The notes under the pieces were generated by a model that saw nothing but the letters and a program-made list of their open reading frames with translations, had not been told where the DNA came from and searched no databases. A program made the translations under genes and the position numbers. From Oscillatoria princeps RMCB-10 (lineage in GTDB: Bacteria; Cyanobacteriota; Cyanobacteriia; Cyanobacteriales; Oscillatoriaceae), in contig JAHHHT010000006.1 of assembly GCA_019359235.1 (NCBI GenBank), positions 186,001-250,000 on the forward strand: DNA of 64,000 nt, in the 5' to 3' direction. Position 1 is the stretch's first letter. Each line of letters starts with the position of its first letter. Positions 25,366 to 35,179 of this stretch are shown in pieces.

Positions 25366-26361
25366 CGATTACATCTCAGCTATGAGCTTTTAGGAACCGG
25401 CCTTGCGCCCGCCCCGAGCTTTTAAATTTTATACGCCCGCTCTACAATCGTACCACCGCCGGCGCAGCAACGCCAGCCTCTCCTGAAGGCATCAGGGCGA
25501 GATATCGGCGCTGCCTTCCCAACGCAGCCGGTAGGGCTAAAGTCCAACTACAAACTGTAGGGCTAAAGCCCAACTACAAACTGTAGGGCTAAAGCCTAAC
25601 TACAAACGGCCCACCGGCAGCGCCACCTTGCGGATCGCCCGTTCCGGGCACTTGATTTTGCTGTCAATGGCATCAATTCTCGCATTTATATACGGGAACT
25701 GCTCCCCGACACAAACGGCGGCGATAAGTAGGGTGCGTTCCGCTTTGCGGAACGCACCCTACAAGTCTGCCAGCCTTTTTAAATAGCACAAATTTTGTTG
25801 CATGTCAAGCGCTTGCAGGGGATTTTTTAGATGTTTTGCCTGGGAATTGAGCGGCAGAGTTGGCACCGGCAGCAGAGCCTTTGTATAATACAGGCAAAGC
25901 ATTTCCTCTCTTGACGAGTGGGAAGCAGCTGTCCTGTCGCAGGCTAGTCCTGTCCAGTTATAAGGCAATCCGAGCTGTCCAGTATATGATAGATAAATTG
26001 CCGTCGCTGCGGGTGCATTTCCAGATATCATGCGTCCAGGAATGATGTTACCTGAGTCCCAGATATAGCCTCTCTGATCTTAGTGAGGTACTGAGAAACC
26101 CGGAAGAGGGCGGTTTCCGTGGGTGGCCCGCCCCTACGAAACCGGGTTTCAAAGGCCGGAGTTGATCAAACTGAGAAACGCTACAATAGCCGGACGCGCT
26201 CGCCCTATACCAAATCCGGAAAAAAACGCTTTGGCGGGAAACCGCACTGGCACCCTGACAGAGGTTGTGCGATAAAATGCAAAAAAGTAAGTAGAAACAG
26301 TCCGGACGCGCCCCTATCCCTGTGAAGAGTAAAGAATTATCAGAGAGAGTGGAGTCGGATT
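25366..26361. repeat. Gene-free region with tandem and palindromic repeats
   Basis: About 1 kb without a supportable gene. At 25531-25608 there are three tandem 26-bp units starting GTAGGGCTAAAG and ending AACTACAAAC. At 25728-25762 there is a near-perfect palindrome GTAGGGTGCGTTCCGC / GCGGAACGCACCCTAC, of the same family as the 77-bp array at 40981. At about 26092-26150 an inverted pair of 'GAAACCCGG / CCGGGTTTC' encloses another short palindrome. The ribosome binding region of the large kinase gene is at its right edge (GAGAGTGGAG). Confidence 0.6.
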
Positions 26362-29300
26362 ATGCTCGCCATCCCTGGATACCAGATAGCAGAAGCAATT
26401 TATACGGGTGTCAGTACAGTGGTTTACCGTGGGCGCAGACAGCGGGACTTTGAGCCGGTTGTCCTGAAGCTGCTGAACAAGGAGTATCCCACGCCCGAAG
26501 AGCTGGCCAAATTTAAACAGCAATATGAAATCACCCAGAATCTGGACTTGCCAGGTGCGGTCAAATCCTACAGCCTGGAAACGTACCAGAACAGCCTGGT
26601 TTTGGTGATGGAAGATTTTGGCGGTCAATCCCTAAAAGATTTTATCACCGCTCACCGGCTGAATTTATTAGAATTTTTGCGAATCGCTCGCCAGCTAGCG
26701 GAAACGCTGGGGCAGCTGCACCAGGAGAGTATTATTCACAAGGATATTAAACCGCAGAATATCATCATTAATCGGGAGACAGGCCAAGTTAAAATTGCCG
26801 ATTTCAGTCTGGCAACGCTCCTGTCGAGAGAGAGCCAGAGCGTCAGCAATCCAAATCTCCTGGAAGGCACCCTCGCCTATATGTCCCCAGAACAAACCGG
26901 TCGGATGAATCGGTCGATTGACTGCCGCACCGACTTTTATTCCTTGGGCGTCACTTTTTATGAAATGCTGACGGGTGAGCTGCCGTTTCCCACCAGCGAT
27001 CCGATGGAGTTGGTTCACTCTCACATTGCTAAGATGCCGGTGCCTCCGCGCGAAGCGGGGGAGCTGGAGAGCAAGGGAGTGGGGGAGATCCCCAAGCCGG
27101 TTTCGGATATTGTGATGAAGTTATTAGCCAAGACGGCTGAAGACAGATATCAAAGTGCCTGGGGGCTAAAAGCTGACCTAGAAACTTGCCTGAATCAGCT
27201 GCAAAAGACGGGAAAAATTTCTGACTTCCCACTCGGAACCCAAGATTTTTCTGGGCAGCTGCAAATCCCGCAAAAACTCTACGGACGGGAAAAAGAAGTG
27301 GCGGCGCTGATGGCCTGTTTCGATCGTGCCGCTGCCGGCACAGCAGAGATGACGCTGGTTGCCGGTTATTCAGGGATTGGCAAGACAGCCTTGGTGAGTG
27401 AAATTCACAAACCGGTCGTGAGGGAGCGGGGGTATTTTATTGCCGGCAAGTTTGACCAATTTAAGCGGAATATTCCCTACAGCGCCCTGATTCAAGCATT
27501 TCAGGATTTGATGCGGCAGCTGCTGACGGAAAGCGAAGCGCAGATTGAAGCTTGGAAAGAAAAACTATTAGATGCTCTCGGGACAAATGGGCAGGTGATT
27601 GTCGATGTGATTCCGGAAGTGGAACTGATTGCCGGCAGTCAGCCGCCGGTGCCGCAGTTGGGGCCAACGGAGTCCCAAAATCGGTTCAATCTGGTTTTTC
27701 AAAAATTCATTCGCGTCTTCGCCCAAGAAGAACACCCCCTGGCTATCTTCCTAGACGATCTGCAGTGGGCGGATTTGCCATCTTTGAAGTTGATTCAACT
27801 GCTCGTGGCGCAGGCGGAGAGCGCCGGCACTGCGGGAAACCTGTTGCTGATAGGGGCGTATCGGGATTCGGAAGTGGATGCGGCTGATCCGCTGATGCTG
27901 GCGCTGGATGAGATTCAAAAAGCCGGTGCGAGGATAAATAGGATTAGCCTCCGACCTTTAAATCGCCGCGATGTTCGCCAATTCATTGCCGACACTCTCA
28001 GCTGCAAGCCAGAAAAATCGCAGCCTCTGGCAGAACTCTTGCTCCAGAAAACCAGCGGCAATCCCTTTTTCTTGACTCAGCTGCTGAAATCTCTCCACTC
28101 AGAAAACCTGCTGACCTTCAATTTCAGCACCGCTGAGTGGGAGTGGGACATCGAGCGGATTAAAGGGATGGGACTCACCGATAATGTGGTTGAGTTAATG
28201 GCCGGCACCATTCAGAAACTGTCGGAAGAAACCCAGAACGCACTCAAGCTAGCCGCCTGTATTGGCAGCCGGTTTAATTTAGAAGTTCTCGCCACCGTTA
28301 GTGAAAAATCTGTGGCGTCCACGGCAGCTGAGCTTTGGGAGGCGCTGGAGGCCGGCCTGATTTTGCCAATGAGCAATGGCTACAAACTTCCGATGCTTTT
28401 GGAAGAGTTTGTCGGGATGCCATCTGTCGCGTCTGGTATCGCGTCTGGGATAGAATACAAATTCTTGCATGACCGGGTGCAGCAAGCCGCTTACGCTCTC
28501 ATTCCCGAATTGCAGAAGCACGCAACGCACCTTAAAATCGGGCGCTTGCTGCTGCAAAACACGCCGGCAGAGCGAGTTGAGGAGAATATCTTTGAGCTTG
28601 TAAACCAGTTGAATGTTGGAATTGGGTGCGCCAGCCGCCAGTCAGAGAAACTCAAACTGGCACAATTAAATTTAATTGCGGGACGCAAGGCAAAAGCCAG
28701 TGCCGCCTACGAACCAGCCCTCAAATATTTTACCGCAGGTATAGAGCTTTTGCCCCCTGACCGCTGGCAAACTCAGTATGACCTGACTCTGGCACTCTAT
28801 GCGTCAGCAGCAGAGGCGGCGTACCTCAGCACTGACTTTGAGCAGATGGAGACATGGGCGGAGAAAGTTCTGCAACACTCCAAAACCCAACTGGACAAAG
28901 TGAGAGTTTATGAAGTAAAGATTCAGGCTTGTCTGGCGCGGAACCAAATGCAGTCAGCCGTTCAGATGGTACTGCAAGCCATCTCGATATTAGGGGTCAG
29001 CATTCCAGAAAAACCGAGCAAGTCAGATATTCAGCAAGCTCTCTCAGAAACTGCAGCGAAACTGAATGGCAAGGCAATTTTGGACTTAATCGACTTGCCG
29101 GTCATGTCCGATCCTGCTGTCCTAGCCGTTATGCGGCTGTTAGCGAGCGCCAACGCTCCTGCTTATACCGCAACTCCTAAACTGTTGCCCCCGATCGTGT
29201 CCAAACAGGTTAATTTATCAGTTGAGTGCGGTAACGCTGACGTCTCTCCCCTGAGCTATGCCTATTACGGTGCTATGCTCTGCGGGACAGTGGACTCCAT

Positions 29301-31743
29301 TGAGTCCGGCTATGAATTCGGTCAAGTAGCGTTGAATCTCTTAGAAAGATTCGATGATAAACAGATTCAAGCCCGGACGATGGATCTCGTCTATGGAATG
29401 ATCCAAAGTTGGAAGCTTCACCTCCGAGAAACCTTGGAACCTTTAAAGGATGCCTATCAAATAGGCCGAGATAATGGAACGTTTGAATATGCCGGCTATA
29501 GCATTCTCAAGCACTGCTACTATTCGTTTTTAGCGGGGACGCCCCTCCAGGAACTCGAGCAAAAACTGGCGCTGTACACTCAGGATTTAAAGGCTCTGAA
29601 GCAAGGCCACGCGGTTAGCTATCTGCAAAGAGACCGGCAGGCTGTTTTAAATTTAATCGAGGAGTCCCCCCAGCCTGGAATCTTAACGGGTAAAATCTGT
29701 GACGAGTCGATAGAACTCCCCCGCTATCACCGGGCAAGCGACCGCTACGGGCTGCTGTACTTCTATTTGAATAAGCTGCTACTCAGCTATTTATTTGAGG
29801 AGTTTGATTCTGCCGTAGAGAATGGCAATATCGCCAAAAAATACTTAGACGGCGGGACGGGGTTAGCGCTGGTTGCTGCGTTCCACTTCTACGATTCTCT
29901 GGCGCGGTTGGCTGTGGCTGCATCTTCCTCAAAGGCTGAGAAAAGACGCCAGATCCTCAAGGTGAAAAGCAACCAGGAAAAGATGCGGAAATGGGCGCAG
30001 CACGCTCCGGTGAATTTCCAGCACAAATATGATTTGGTTGAAGCTGAGAGAGCCCGAGTGTTGGGGCGCACTCTAGAAGCAATGGAGTATTACGACCGGG
30101 CGATTGCCGGTGCCAAGGAACAGGGCTACATTCAGGAAGAAGCGCTAGCCGGTGAATTAGCTGGAGCATTTTACCTGTCTCTGGGGCGGGAAAAGGTTGC
30201 CAAAACCTACCTGACTGAGGCACACTATTGCTATACGCGCTGGGGGGCAAAAGCCAAGGTGGCGCATTTGGAGTCAAAATATCCGCAGTTCTTAGGGGGA
30301 GTACCGGCTGTGACTAAAACTGAGCTTGGAATAACGATCAGCAGCACCGCTTCGACAGCAGGCGGCAATTCAGGCGTGCTAGACTTGACCGCAGTCGTGA
30401 AAGCCTCTCAAGCTCTAGCCGGTGAAATCGTGCTGGACAAGCTGCTGGCGAGGTTGATGAACATTGTAATTGAGAATGCCGGCGCTGAAAAAGGCTTTCT
30501 GATTCTGGAGAAAGAAGGAACCTGGGTCATCGAAGCGTCAGGAACGGTGGAGTGCGATAGCGTGACCGTACTGCAATCGGTTCCCGCAGACTCAACAGAT
30601 GAAGCCACCCAGACTCCCCTCCTCTCAGCCGCCATCATTAACTATGTCGCCCGCACGCATTCAAATGAGATCTTAAATGACGCCACCCGCGAGGGACAGT
30701 ACACGCGAGATCCTTATATTGTCGCCACTCAACCCAAGTCCATTCTCTGCACTCCCCTCATCCATCAAGGCAAGTTAAGCGGTATCCTCTACCTGGAAAA
30801 CAATCTCACCACCGGCGCGTTTACCCCAGACCGGCTAGAGGTGCTGCAACTCTTATCCTCTCAAATTGCCATTTCGATTGAAAATGCCCAACTCTATGCC
30901 AACTTGCGGGAGTTCAACCAAAATCTGGAACAATTAGTTGAGGATCGCACCCAGGAACTGTCACAAACGTTAGACAATCTCAAAGCCACCCAAAAGAAAT
31001 TGGTGGACGCGGAAAAAATGGCGTCTTTGGGCGGGCTGGTGGCGGGTGTCGCCCATGAAATCAACACTCCCATCGGCATCGGCGTCACCGCCGCCTCTCT
31101 CTTAGCTGAAAAAGCCAGAGCGTTTTTCGAGACGTACAAAGCCGGTCAAATGAAACGCTCTGACTTAGAAAAGTTCCTGGATACCGCCATGCAAAGCAGC
31201 AGTATGGTTTTAGCCAACCTCAACCGGGCGGCAGAACTGATTCAGAGTTTCAAGCAGGTGGCGGTGGATCAGTCCAGCGAGTCAAAACGCACCTTCAATG
31301 TCCGGGATTACCTGGAGGAGATTTTGCTCTCCTTAAGAGCCAGACTCAAAGCCACGAAACATCGGGTCGAAATTCATGGCGCTCGAACTCTCACCCTGGA
31401 CAGCTATCCGGGCGCGTTTTCTCAGATTGTCACCAATCTGGCGATCAACTCTCTCATCCACGCTTACGAGCCAGAAGACTCCGGACTTATCCGATTTGAC
31501 TTTAAACAAGATGGCGAGCAAGTCATCTTTGAATATACCGACGATGGCAAAGGCATTCCCCCAGAGCACTTAAGCCAAATCTTTGACCCCTTCTTTACCA
31601 CCAAGCGGGGTCAGGGAGGCACCGGCTTGGGCTTGCATATCCTTTACAACCTCGTCACCCAAAAACTCAACGGCACTATCGAATGCGAAAGCCAGGTCGG
31701 TGCTGGCACAAAGTTTATTATTAAATTGCCGGCGCAAATGTGA
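26362..31743 (+). CDS. Multidomain Ser/Thr kinase-AAA ATPase-GAF-histidine kinase (HstK-like)
   Basis: The 1793-residue protein has, in order, a Ser/Thr kinase domain (about 10-275, with HKDIKPQN, DFS in place of DFG, and MSPEQTGR) and an AAA_16-type ATPase (Walker A GYSGIGKTAL about 334, Walker B LAIFLDDLQWAD about 459). Then come a long helical TPR-like middle (about 600-1310), a GAF domain (about 1340-1510), a coiled coil, a dimerisation/phosphoacceptor helix (GGLVAGVAHEINTPIG, about 1556-1571) and a HATPase domain (NLAINSLIHA, DDGKGIP, GGTGLGLHIL). This is the architecture of the cyanobacterial HstK family. It is presumably cytoplasmic. The receiver-cyclase gene 235 bp downstream is a plausible phosphotransfer partner. 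Kinase DFG-to-DFS may weaken Ser/Thr phosphorylation. Confidence 0.92.
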   Translation: MLAIPGYQIAEAIYTGVSTVVYRGRRQRDFEPVVLKLLNKEYPTPEELAKFKQQYEITQNLDLPGAVKSYSLETYQNSLVLVMEDFGGQSLKDFITAHRLNLLEFLRIARQLAETLGQLHQESIIHKDIKPQNIIINRETGQVKIADFSLATLLSRESQSVSNPNLLEGTLAYMSPEQTGRMNRSIDCRTDFYSLGVTFYEMLTGELPFPTSDPMELVHSHIAKMPVPPREAGELESKGVGEIPKPVSDIVMKLLAKTAEDRYQSAWGLKADLETCLNQLQKTGKISDFPLGTQDFSGQLQIPQKLYGREKEVAALMACFDRAAAGTAEMTLVAGYSGIGKTALVSEIHKPVVRERGYFIAGKFDQFKRNIPYSALIQAFQDLMRQLLTESEAQIEAWKEKLLDALGTNGQVIVDVIPEVELIAGSQPPVPQLGPTESQNRFNLVFQKFIRVFAQEEHPLAIFLDDLQWADLPSLKLIQLLVAQAESAGTAGNLLLIGAYRDSEVDAADPLMLALDEIQKAGARINRISLRPLNRRDVRQFIADTLSCKPEKSQPLAELLLQKTSGNPFFLTQLLKSLHSENLLTFNFSTAEWEWDIERIKGMGLTDNVVELMAGTIQKLSEETQNALKLAACIGSRFNLEVLATVSEKSVASTAAELWEALEAGLILPMSNGYKLPMLLEEFVGMPSVASGIASGIEYKFLHDRVQQAAYALIPELQKHATHLKIGRLLLQNTPAERVEENIFELVNQLNVGIGCASRQSEKLKLAQLNLIAGRKAKASAAYEPALKYFTAGIELLPPDRWQTQYDLTLALYASAAEAAYLSTDFEQMETWAEKVLQHSKTQLDKVRVYEVKIQACLARNQMQSAVQMVLQAISILGVSIPEKPSKSDIQQALSETAAKLNGKAILDLIDLPVMSDPAVLAVMRLLASANAPAYTATPKLLPPIVSKQVNLSVECGNADVSPLSYAYYGAMLCGTVDSIESGYEFGQVALNLLERFDDKQIQARTMDLVYGMIQSWKLHLRETLEPLKDAYQIGRDNGTFEYAGYSILKHCYYSFLAGTPLQELEQKLALYTQDLKALKQGHAVSYLQRDRQAVLNLIEESPQPGILTGKICDESIELPRYHRASDRYGLLYFYLNKLLLSYLFEEFDSAVENGNIAKKYLDGGTGLALVAAFHFYDSLARLAVAASSSKAEKRRQILKVKSNQEKMRKWAQHAPVNFQHKYDLVEAERARVLGRTLEAMEYYDRAIAGAKEQGYIQEEALAGELAGAFYLSLGREKVAKTYLTEAHYCYTRWGAKAKVAHLESKYPQFLGGVPAVTKTELGITISSTASTAGGNSGVLDLTAVVKASQALAGEIVLDKLLARLMNIVIENAGAEKGFLILEKEGTWVIEASGTVECDSVTVLQSVPADSTDEATQTPLLSAAIINYVARTHSNEILNDATREGQYTRDPYIVATQPKSILCTPLIHQGKLSGILYLENNLTTGAFTPDRLEVLQLLSSQIAISIENAQLYANLREFNQNLEQLVEDRTQELSQTLDNLKATQKKLVDAEKMASLGGLVAGVAHEINTPIGIGVTAASLLAEKARAFFETYKAGQMKRSDLEKFLDTAMQSSSMVLANLNRAAELIQSFKQVAVDQSSESKRTFNVRDYLEEILLSLRARLKATKHRVEIHGARTLTLDSYPGAFSQIVTNLAINSLIHAYEPEDSGLIRFDFKQDGEQVIFEYTDDGKGIPPEHLSQIFDPFFTTKRGQGGTGLGLHILYNLVTQKLNGTIECESQVGAGTKFIIKLPAQM

Positions 31744-31978
31744 CCTGAGAGATTATAATAATAGTATTTACTCGCGCCTCCAGGAATGGCCATCCAAACT
31801 CAGTCGCTGAGGCGGGGAATGTCAAGGCAAGAGCCAGCAGAGAGAGCAGCCTCGGGAACCCTGTCCGCTTTTCCGGGCGGCTCCCTGGAACCGAGGGTGA
31901 GCGGCTTCGCCCTTCCTCCGCCCTCCGCTCCGCTGAAAATAATATCTAAATCTGATTTACCATCAAGGAGACTCATCA

Positions 31979-33409
31979 ATGATAGAAGAAAATCAGAAAC
32001 CGCTTTTTAGTGATGAGAGCGACGAAGTGATTTTTGCTGAAGAAGAAGAGGAATTGAGCTTTGCCGAAGAAGAGGAAGAGGCGCTGGAACAGGCAAAAGG
32101 CACTTGGAAAATTTTAATTGTAGACGATGAGCAGGAAATTCACAATGTCACCAAGCTCGCTCTGAATGACTTTAGATTTGAAGGGCAATCCTTAATTTAC
32201 TTGAGCGCTTTTTCCGGGAAAGAAGCCAAACAGTTAATCCAAGAACACCCCGATACCGCCCTGATTTTGCTGGATGTGGTCATGGAAAAGGATGAGGCAG
32301 GCTTAGAGGTTGTTAAATATATCCGCGAAGTGCTAGACAATAAGTTAGTGCGGATTGTTTTGCGCACCGGCCAGCCGGGACAAGTCCCGGAAGATGTCGT
32401 GATTGTTCACTACGATATTAATGACTATAAGACAAAAACTGAACTCACCACTAAAAAGCTTTTTACAACAGTATTAACAGCCTTAAGAGCGTTTCGCACT
32501 CTCACGACGCTGGAAGCCAGCCGGAGAGAGCTGGAAAAGATCGCAGCCGCTTCCGCCCGCTTTGTGCCGGCTCAATTTTTGCACTTCCTGCAAAAAGAAA
32601 GTATCGTAGAGGCCAAACTGGGCGACTCCGTGCAGGCAGAAATGACCATTTTGTTTTCGGACGTGCGCTCTTTCACTACCCTGTCTGAGAGCATGTCCCC
32701 GAAAGAAAACTTTGACTTTATCAACGACTACTTGAGCCGGGTTGGCCCAGTCATCCGCGAGCACAATGGCTTTATTGATAAATATATTGGCGATGCCATC
32801 ATGGCGCTGTTTCCGGACACCCCTGAAGAAGCGGTGCGGGCGGCGCTCGCCATGCAAAATCAGGTTTCCCTCTGGAACAAGTCCCGCAAAAAAAATGGCG
32901 AATCTCTAATTTCCATCGGCATTGGCTTGCACAGCGGCAGCTTGATGCTGGGCACCATTGGCGAGGAAGAGCGCATGGAAAGCACCGTGATTTCTGATGC
33001 GGTGAACTTGGCTTCTCGCCTGCAAGACTTAACAAAACTCTACGGGGCGGGCATCGCGATCAGCGCCAAAACCCTGACGCAACTGGAGGAGCCGGCAAAA
33101 TACTCCCACCGGTTTCTCGGTCAAGTTCAGGTGAAAGGCAAAAAAGAGCCAGTTCCAGTCTTTGAAATTTACGAAGCTGATCCGCCCGCCCTGCGAAAGC
33201 TCAAGCAGCAAACCCGCGCCGACTTTCAGCGGGGCGTCGCTCTCTATCAAAAACAGCAATTTGCTAACGCTGAGCAAATTTTCCAGGAAATATTGCAAAT
33301 AAATCCCCAGGATAAAGCAGCTGCGCTCTATCTGAAACGCTCTTGCAAGTTCCAACAATACGGCCCACTTCAGTGGTGGGATGGGGCCGAATGTTTCGAT
33401 GAGGAATAA
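31979..33409 (+). CDS. Response regulator-linked class III adenylate/guanylate cyclase
   Basis: The 476-residue protein opens with a very acidic tail, then a receiver domain (ILIVDDEQEIHN about 45-56; phospho-acceptor D in LILLDVVME about 98; the DYKTKTEL block). A class III cyclase domain follows at about 205-375, with metal-binding aspartates in FSDVRSFTTLSE and DKYIGDAIMALFPD and the STVISDAVNLASRLQ segment. A short TPR-like C-terminus ends the protein (QFANAEQIFQEILQINPQDK). It would make a cyclic nucleotide in response to phosphorylation. The Lys in DKYIGD favours ATP over GTP in family comparisons. AAGGAGACTCATCA precedes the ATG. The upstream hybrid kinase is the likely partner. Confidence 0.92.
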   Translation: MIEENQKPLFSDESDEVIFAEEEEELSFAEEEEEALEQAKGTWKILIVDDEQEIHNVTKLALNDFRFEGQSLIYLSAFSGKEAKQLIQEHPDTALILLDVVMEKDEAGLEVVKYIREVLDNKLVRIVLRTGQPGQVPEDVVIVHYDINDYKTKTELTTKKLFTTVLTALRAFRTLTTLEASRRELEKIAAASARFVPAQFLHFLQKESIVEAKLGDSVQAEMTILFSDVRSFTTLSESMSPKENFDFINDYLSRVGPVIREHNGFIDKYIGDAIMALFPDTPEEAVRAALAMQNQVSLWNKSRKKNGESLISIGIGLHSGSLMLGTIGEEERMESTVISDAVNLASRLQDLTKLYGAGIAISAKTLTQLEEPAKYSHRFLGQVQVKGKKEPVPVFEIYEADPPALRKLKQQTRADFQRGVALYQKQQFANAEQIFQEILQINPQDKAAALYLKRSCKFQQYGPLQWWDGAECFDEE

Positions 33410-33420
33410 CAAGAAGGAAG

Positions 33421-33470
33421 AACAGTTTGTAGGGCGCTTCCAGAGGGAGCGCACCCTACTCCTGATGGCA
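33421..33470. repeat. Palindromic repeat / possible terminator
   Basis: An imperfect palindrome GTAGGGCGCTTCC-AGA-GGGAGCGCACCCTAC (about 33429-33459) lies between the convergent cyclase and phosphoribosyltransferase genes. It belongs to the same dispersed family as 25728, 34535 and 40981. There is no clear T-run. Confidence 0.5.
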
Positions 33471-33493
33471 AATTTTCACGCAGCAATTAGGCA

Positions 33494-34171
33494 TTAGCCA
33501 GCAAGCGCGTTCTGTTCCTGCAGGCACGCCAGAGCTTCTTCCATCTCAACCTGGGGAAAGTCGGCATAAAACCGGCTGACACTCAGGAACCGCTCGGGAG
33601 TGGCTAGCACGATAGCCCGCTCGCCCCACTGGCGCAGGGATGGCAGCAAGTCCAGCGGTGCCACCGGCGCAGCCACCCACACCGCTCTGGGCTGTTGCGC
33701 CCTCAAAGCTTCCGCCGCTACGGCTACCGTCATGCCGGTGGCGATCCCATCGTCCACCAAGATAGCAATCGCACCCTGGGGGCTGACGCCAGGGCGTGCC
33801 GGTGCCAGCTGAGCCAGCTGATCCCGCGCTTTCTCTAGAGCGTGACGCAGCGCCGCCTCCCGCACCTTGGGATTGAGCCGGCAGAGTGACGGGTGCTGCG
33901 ACCACAGTACGTGGCCATCTGCTGTGCAAGCGCCTATGGCCAGTTCTGGGTTTTCTGGGCGGGCAATTTTTTTCGCCACCACTACATCTAGGGGGCAACC
34001 CAGGAGACGCGCCACCGGCGCAGCCACCGGCAACCCACCCCGAGGCAAAGCATAAACAACCGGCTTGGCAGAGCCAAGGGCGTCATCCAGCTTGCCGAAC
34101 TCAGACAGAACCCGCTCAGCCAGTTTCTCGCCCGCATCGTCGCGATTGCGGAACAGTGGGCAAGGTGACAT
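33494..34171 (-). CDS. Phosphoribosyltransferase-family protein
   Basis: The protein (225 residues) contains a type I PRTase core: PVVYALPRGGLPVAAPVARL near the N-terminus and the PRPP loop AIAILVDDGIATGMT at about 137. The 'PRGG...VxxxIGxPxxPELAIGA' arrangement matches bacterial stand-alone phosphoribosyltransferases often annotated as erythromycin-esterase-associated or ComF-unrelated PRTases. The acceptor base is unknown. I choose ATG 34171 because GGAGGG lies 6-7 nt upstream; the ATG at 34198 has no such site. Confidence 0.85.
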   Translation of the reverse strand: MSPCPLFRNRDDAGEKLAERVLSEFGKLDDALGSAKPVVYALPRGGLPVAAPVARLLGCPLDVVVAKKIARPENPELAIGACTADGHVLWSQHPSLCRLNPKVREAALRHALEKARDQLAQLAPARPGVSPQGAIAILVDDGIATGMTVAVAAEALRAQQPRAVWVAAPVAPLDLLPSLRQWGERAIVLATPERFLSVSRFYADFPQVEMEEALACLQEQNALAG

Positions 34172-34562
34172 AGATCCCTCCAGCCCTTTGCAGTCCATTT
34201 GCTTCTATGATGCCTGATTTTTTGACAAGTGGTGTTGCGGTGCGAGCCGGTGAAAATATAGCCTTTCTTAATTCTATGGGGGCGCACCGCTCTGAAGCTG
34301 GGGAACACAAGAGCGGGGGGGAATGTACGAACCCGCCCGTCGCCTCTCCAAACTAGGATCACCCCTTTACGAGATATATAGAACTTCTAAATGATTTGTG
34401 AAATCCTCTTTCTTCTCTTCCCTTGGCGCTCCTTCACGGCGGCGGTTTATTAAATTTTAATAACTCAATTGTACCCGCTATAGCTGTGCAAAATAAAACT
34501 AATAAGGGCTATAAATTTTCACTAAAACCTCAGGAGTAGGGTGCGTTACTTCGTAACGCACC
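34172..34562. repeat. Intergenic region with dispersed repeats
   Basis: No gene is visible. It contains a shortened copy of the long dispersed repeat (about 34378-34457: GAACTTCTAAATGATTTGTG ... CTTGGCGCT ... GGCGGTTTATTAAA). It also has a palindrome GTAGGGTGCGTTAC / GTAACGCACCCTAC at 34535-34565 that reaches into the end of the next gene. Confidence 0.55.
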
Positions 34563-35165
34563 CTACTGGCGCACAGTGCCGGCGCGACAGTCTCTCAACC
34601 AAGTGCTGATAGCCTGAGCGATCGCTCCGTTACTGTTATCTCTCGGAGGCAAAGGCGGGTTGCCGGCGGGGTAAGTTCCCAGTCGGGAAAACATCATCGC
34701 TAGCCGCCAGCCACTTTCAGTTTTGGTGAGAAACAGCCAGTGGTAATGCTGCAATTGCACCGCCTGACCTGAGGAATAGTTCCGCTCCAAAGTCGTAATA
34801 AAAACTTGCCGGGGATCGTCCTCTGAGCGACCCGCCGGCTTTTCCCCACTCGGCGAAGAAATTGCCGGTTCCGACCGGCCCGGGCCGAGAGGCAGAGGCT
34901 CAAACTCCGGACGCCCCGCCAGAAGCACATAACTCGACTCGTAGTTCAGACCTCTGAGTCGAGAGCGCTGAATCACGCGATTTGCGTAACTGGGCAAGTC
35001 CCGCAGCAGCGGCTGAATCAGGGTTTCCAAATCTTTTGGGCAAACAAATTTTCGATTTTGGGTGCTGGCTTTCTCCCGCACCTCCCTCGGTATTTCCGCA
35101 GCGGACGAAACCTGAATTGGAAAGATAAAATAAAAAATGAAAAAATTAATTAATATTTTTCTCAT
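34563..35165 (-). CDS. Secreted protein of unknown function, downstream of pyrF
   Basis: From ATG 35165 the protein (200 residues) starts with a signal peptide (MRKILINFFIFYFIFPIQVS, then SAAE). The mature part contains CPKDLETLIQPLLRDLPSYA, YVLLAGRPEFEPLPL, QVFITTLERNY and HYHWLFLTKTESGWRLAMMF, and ends with two spaced cysteines (one at the C-terminus, DCRAG). I recognise it only as a conserved cyanobacterial hypothetical protein. It begins 14 nt after the pyrF stop, so the two probably share a transcript. Longer in-frame starts would overlap pyrF and spoil the signal peptide. The 3' end carries half of a dispersed palindrome. Confidence 0.75.
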   Translation of the reverse strand: MRKILINFFIFYFIFPIQVSSAAEIPREVREKASTQNRKFVCPKDLETLIQPLLRDLPSYANRVIQRSRLRGLNYESSYVLLAGRPEFEPLPLGPGRSEPAISSPSGEKPAGRSEDDPRQVFITTLERNYSSGQAVQLQHYHWLFLTKTESGWRLAMMFSRLGTYPAGNPPLPPRDNSNGAIAQAISTWLRDCRAGTVRQ

Positions 35166-35179
35166 TTTTTTACAAACTT

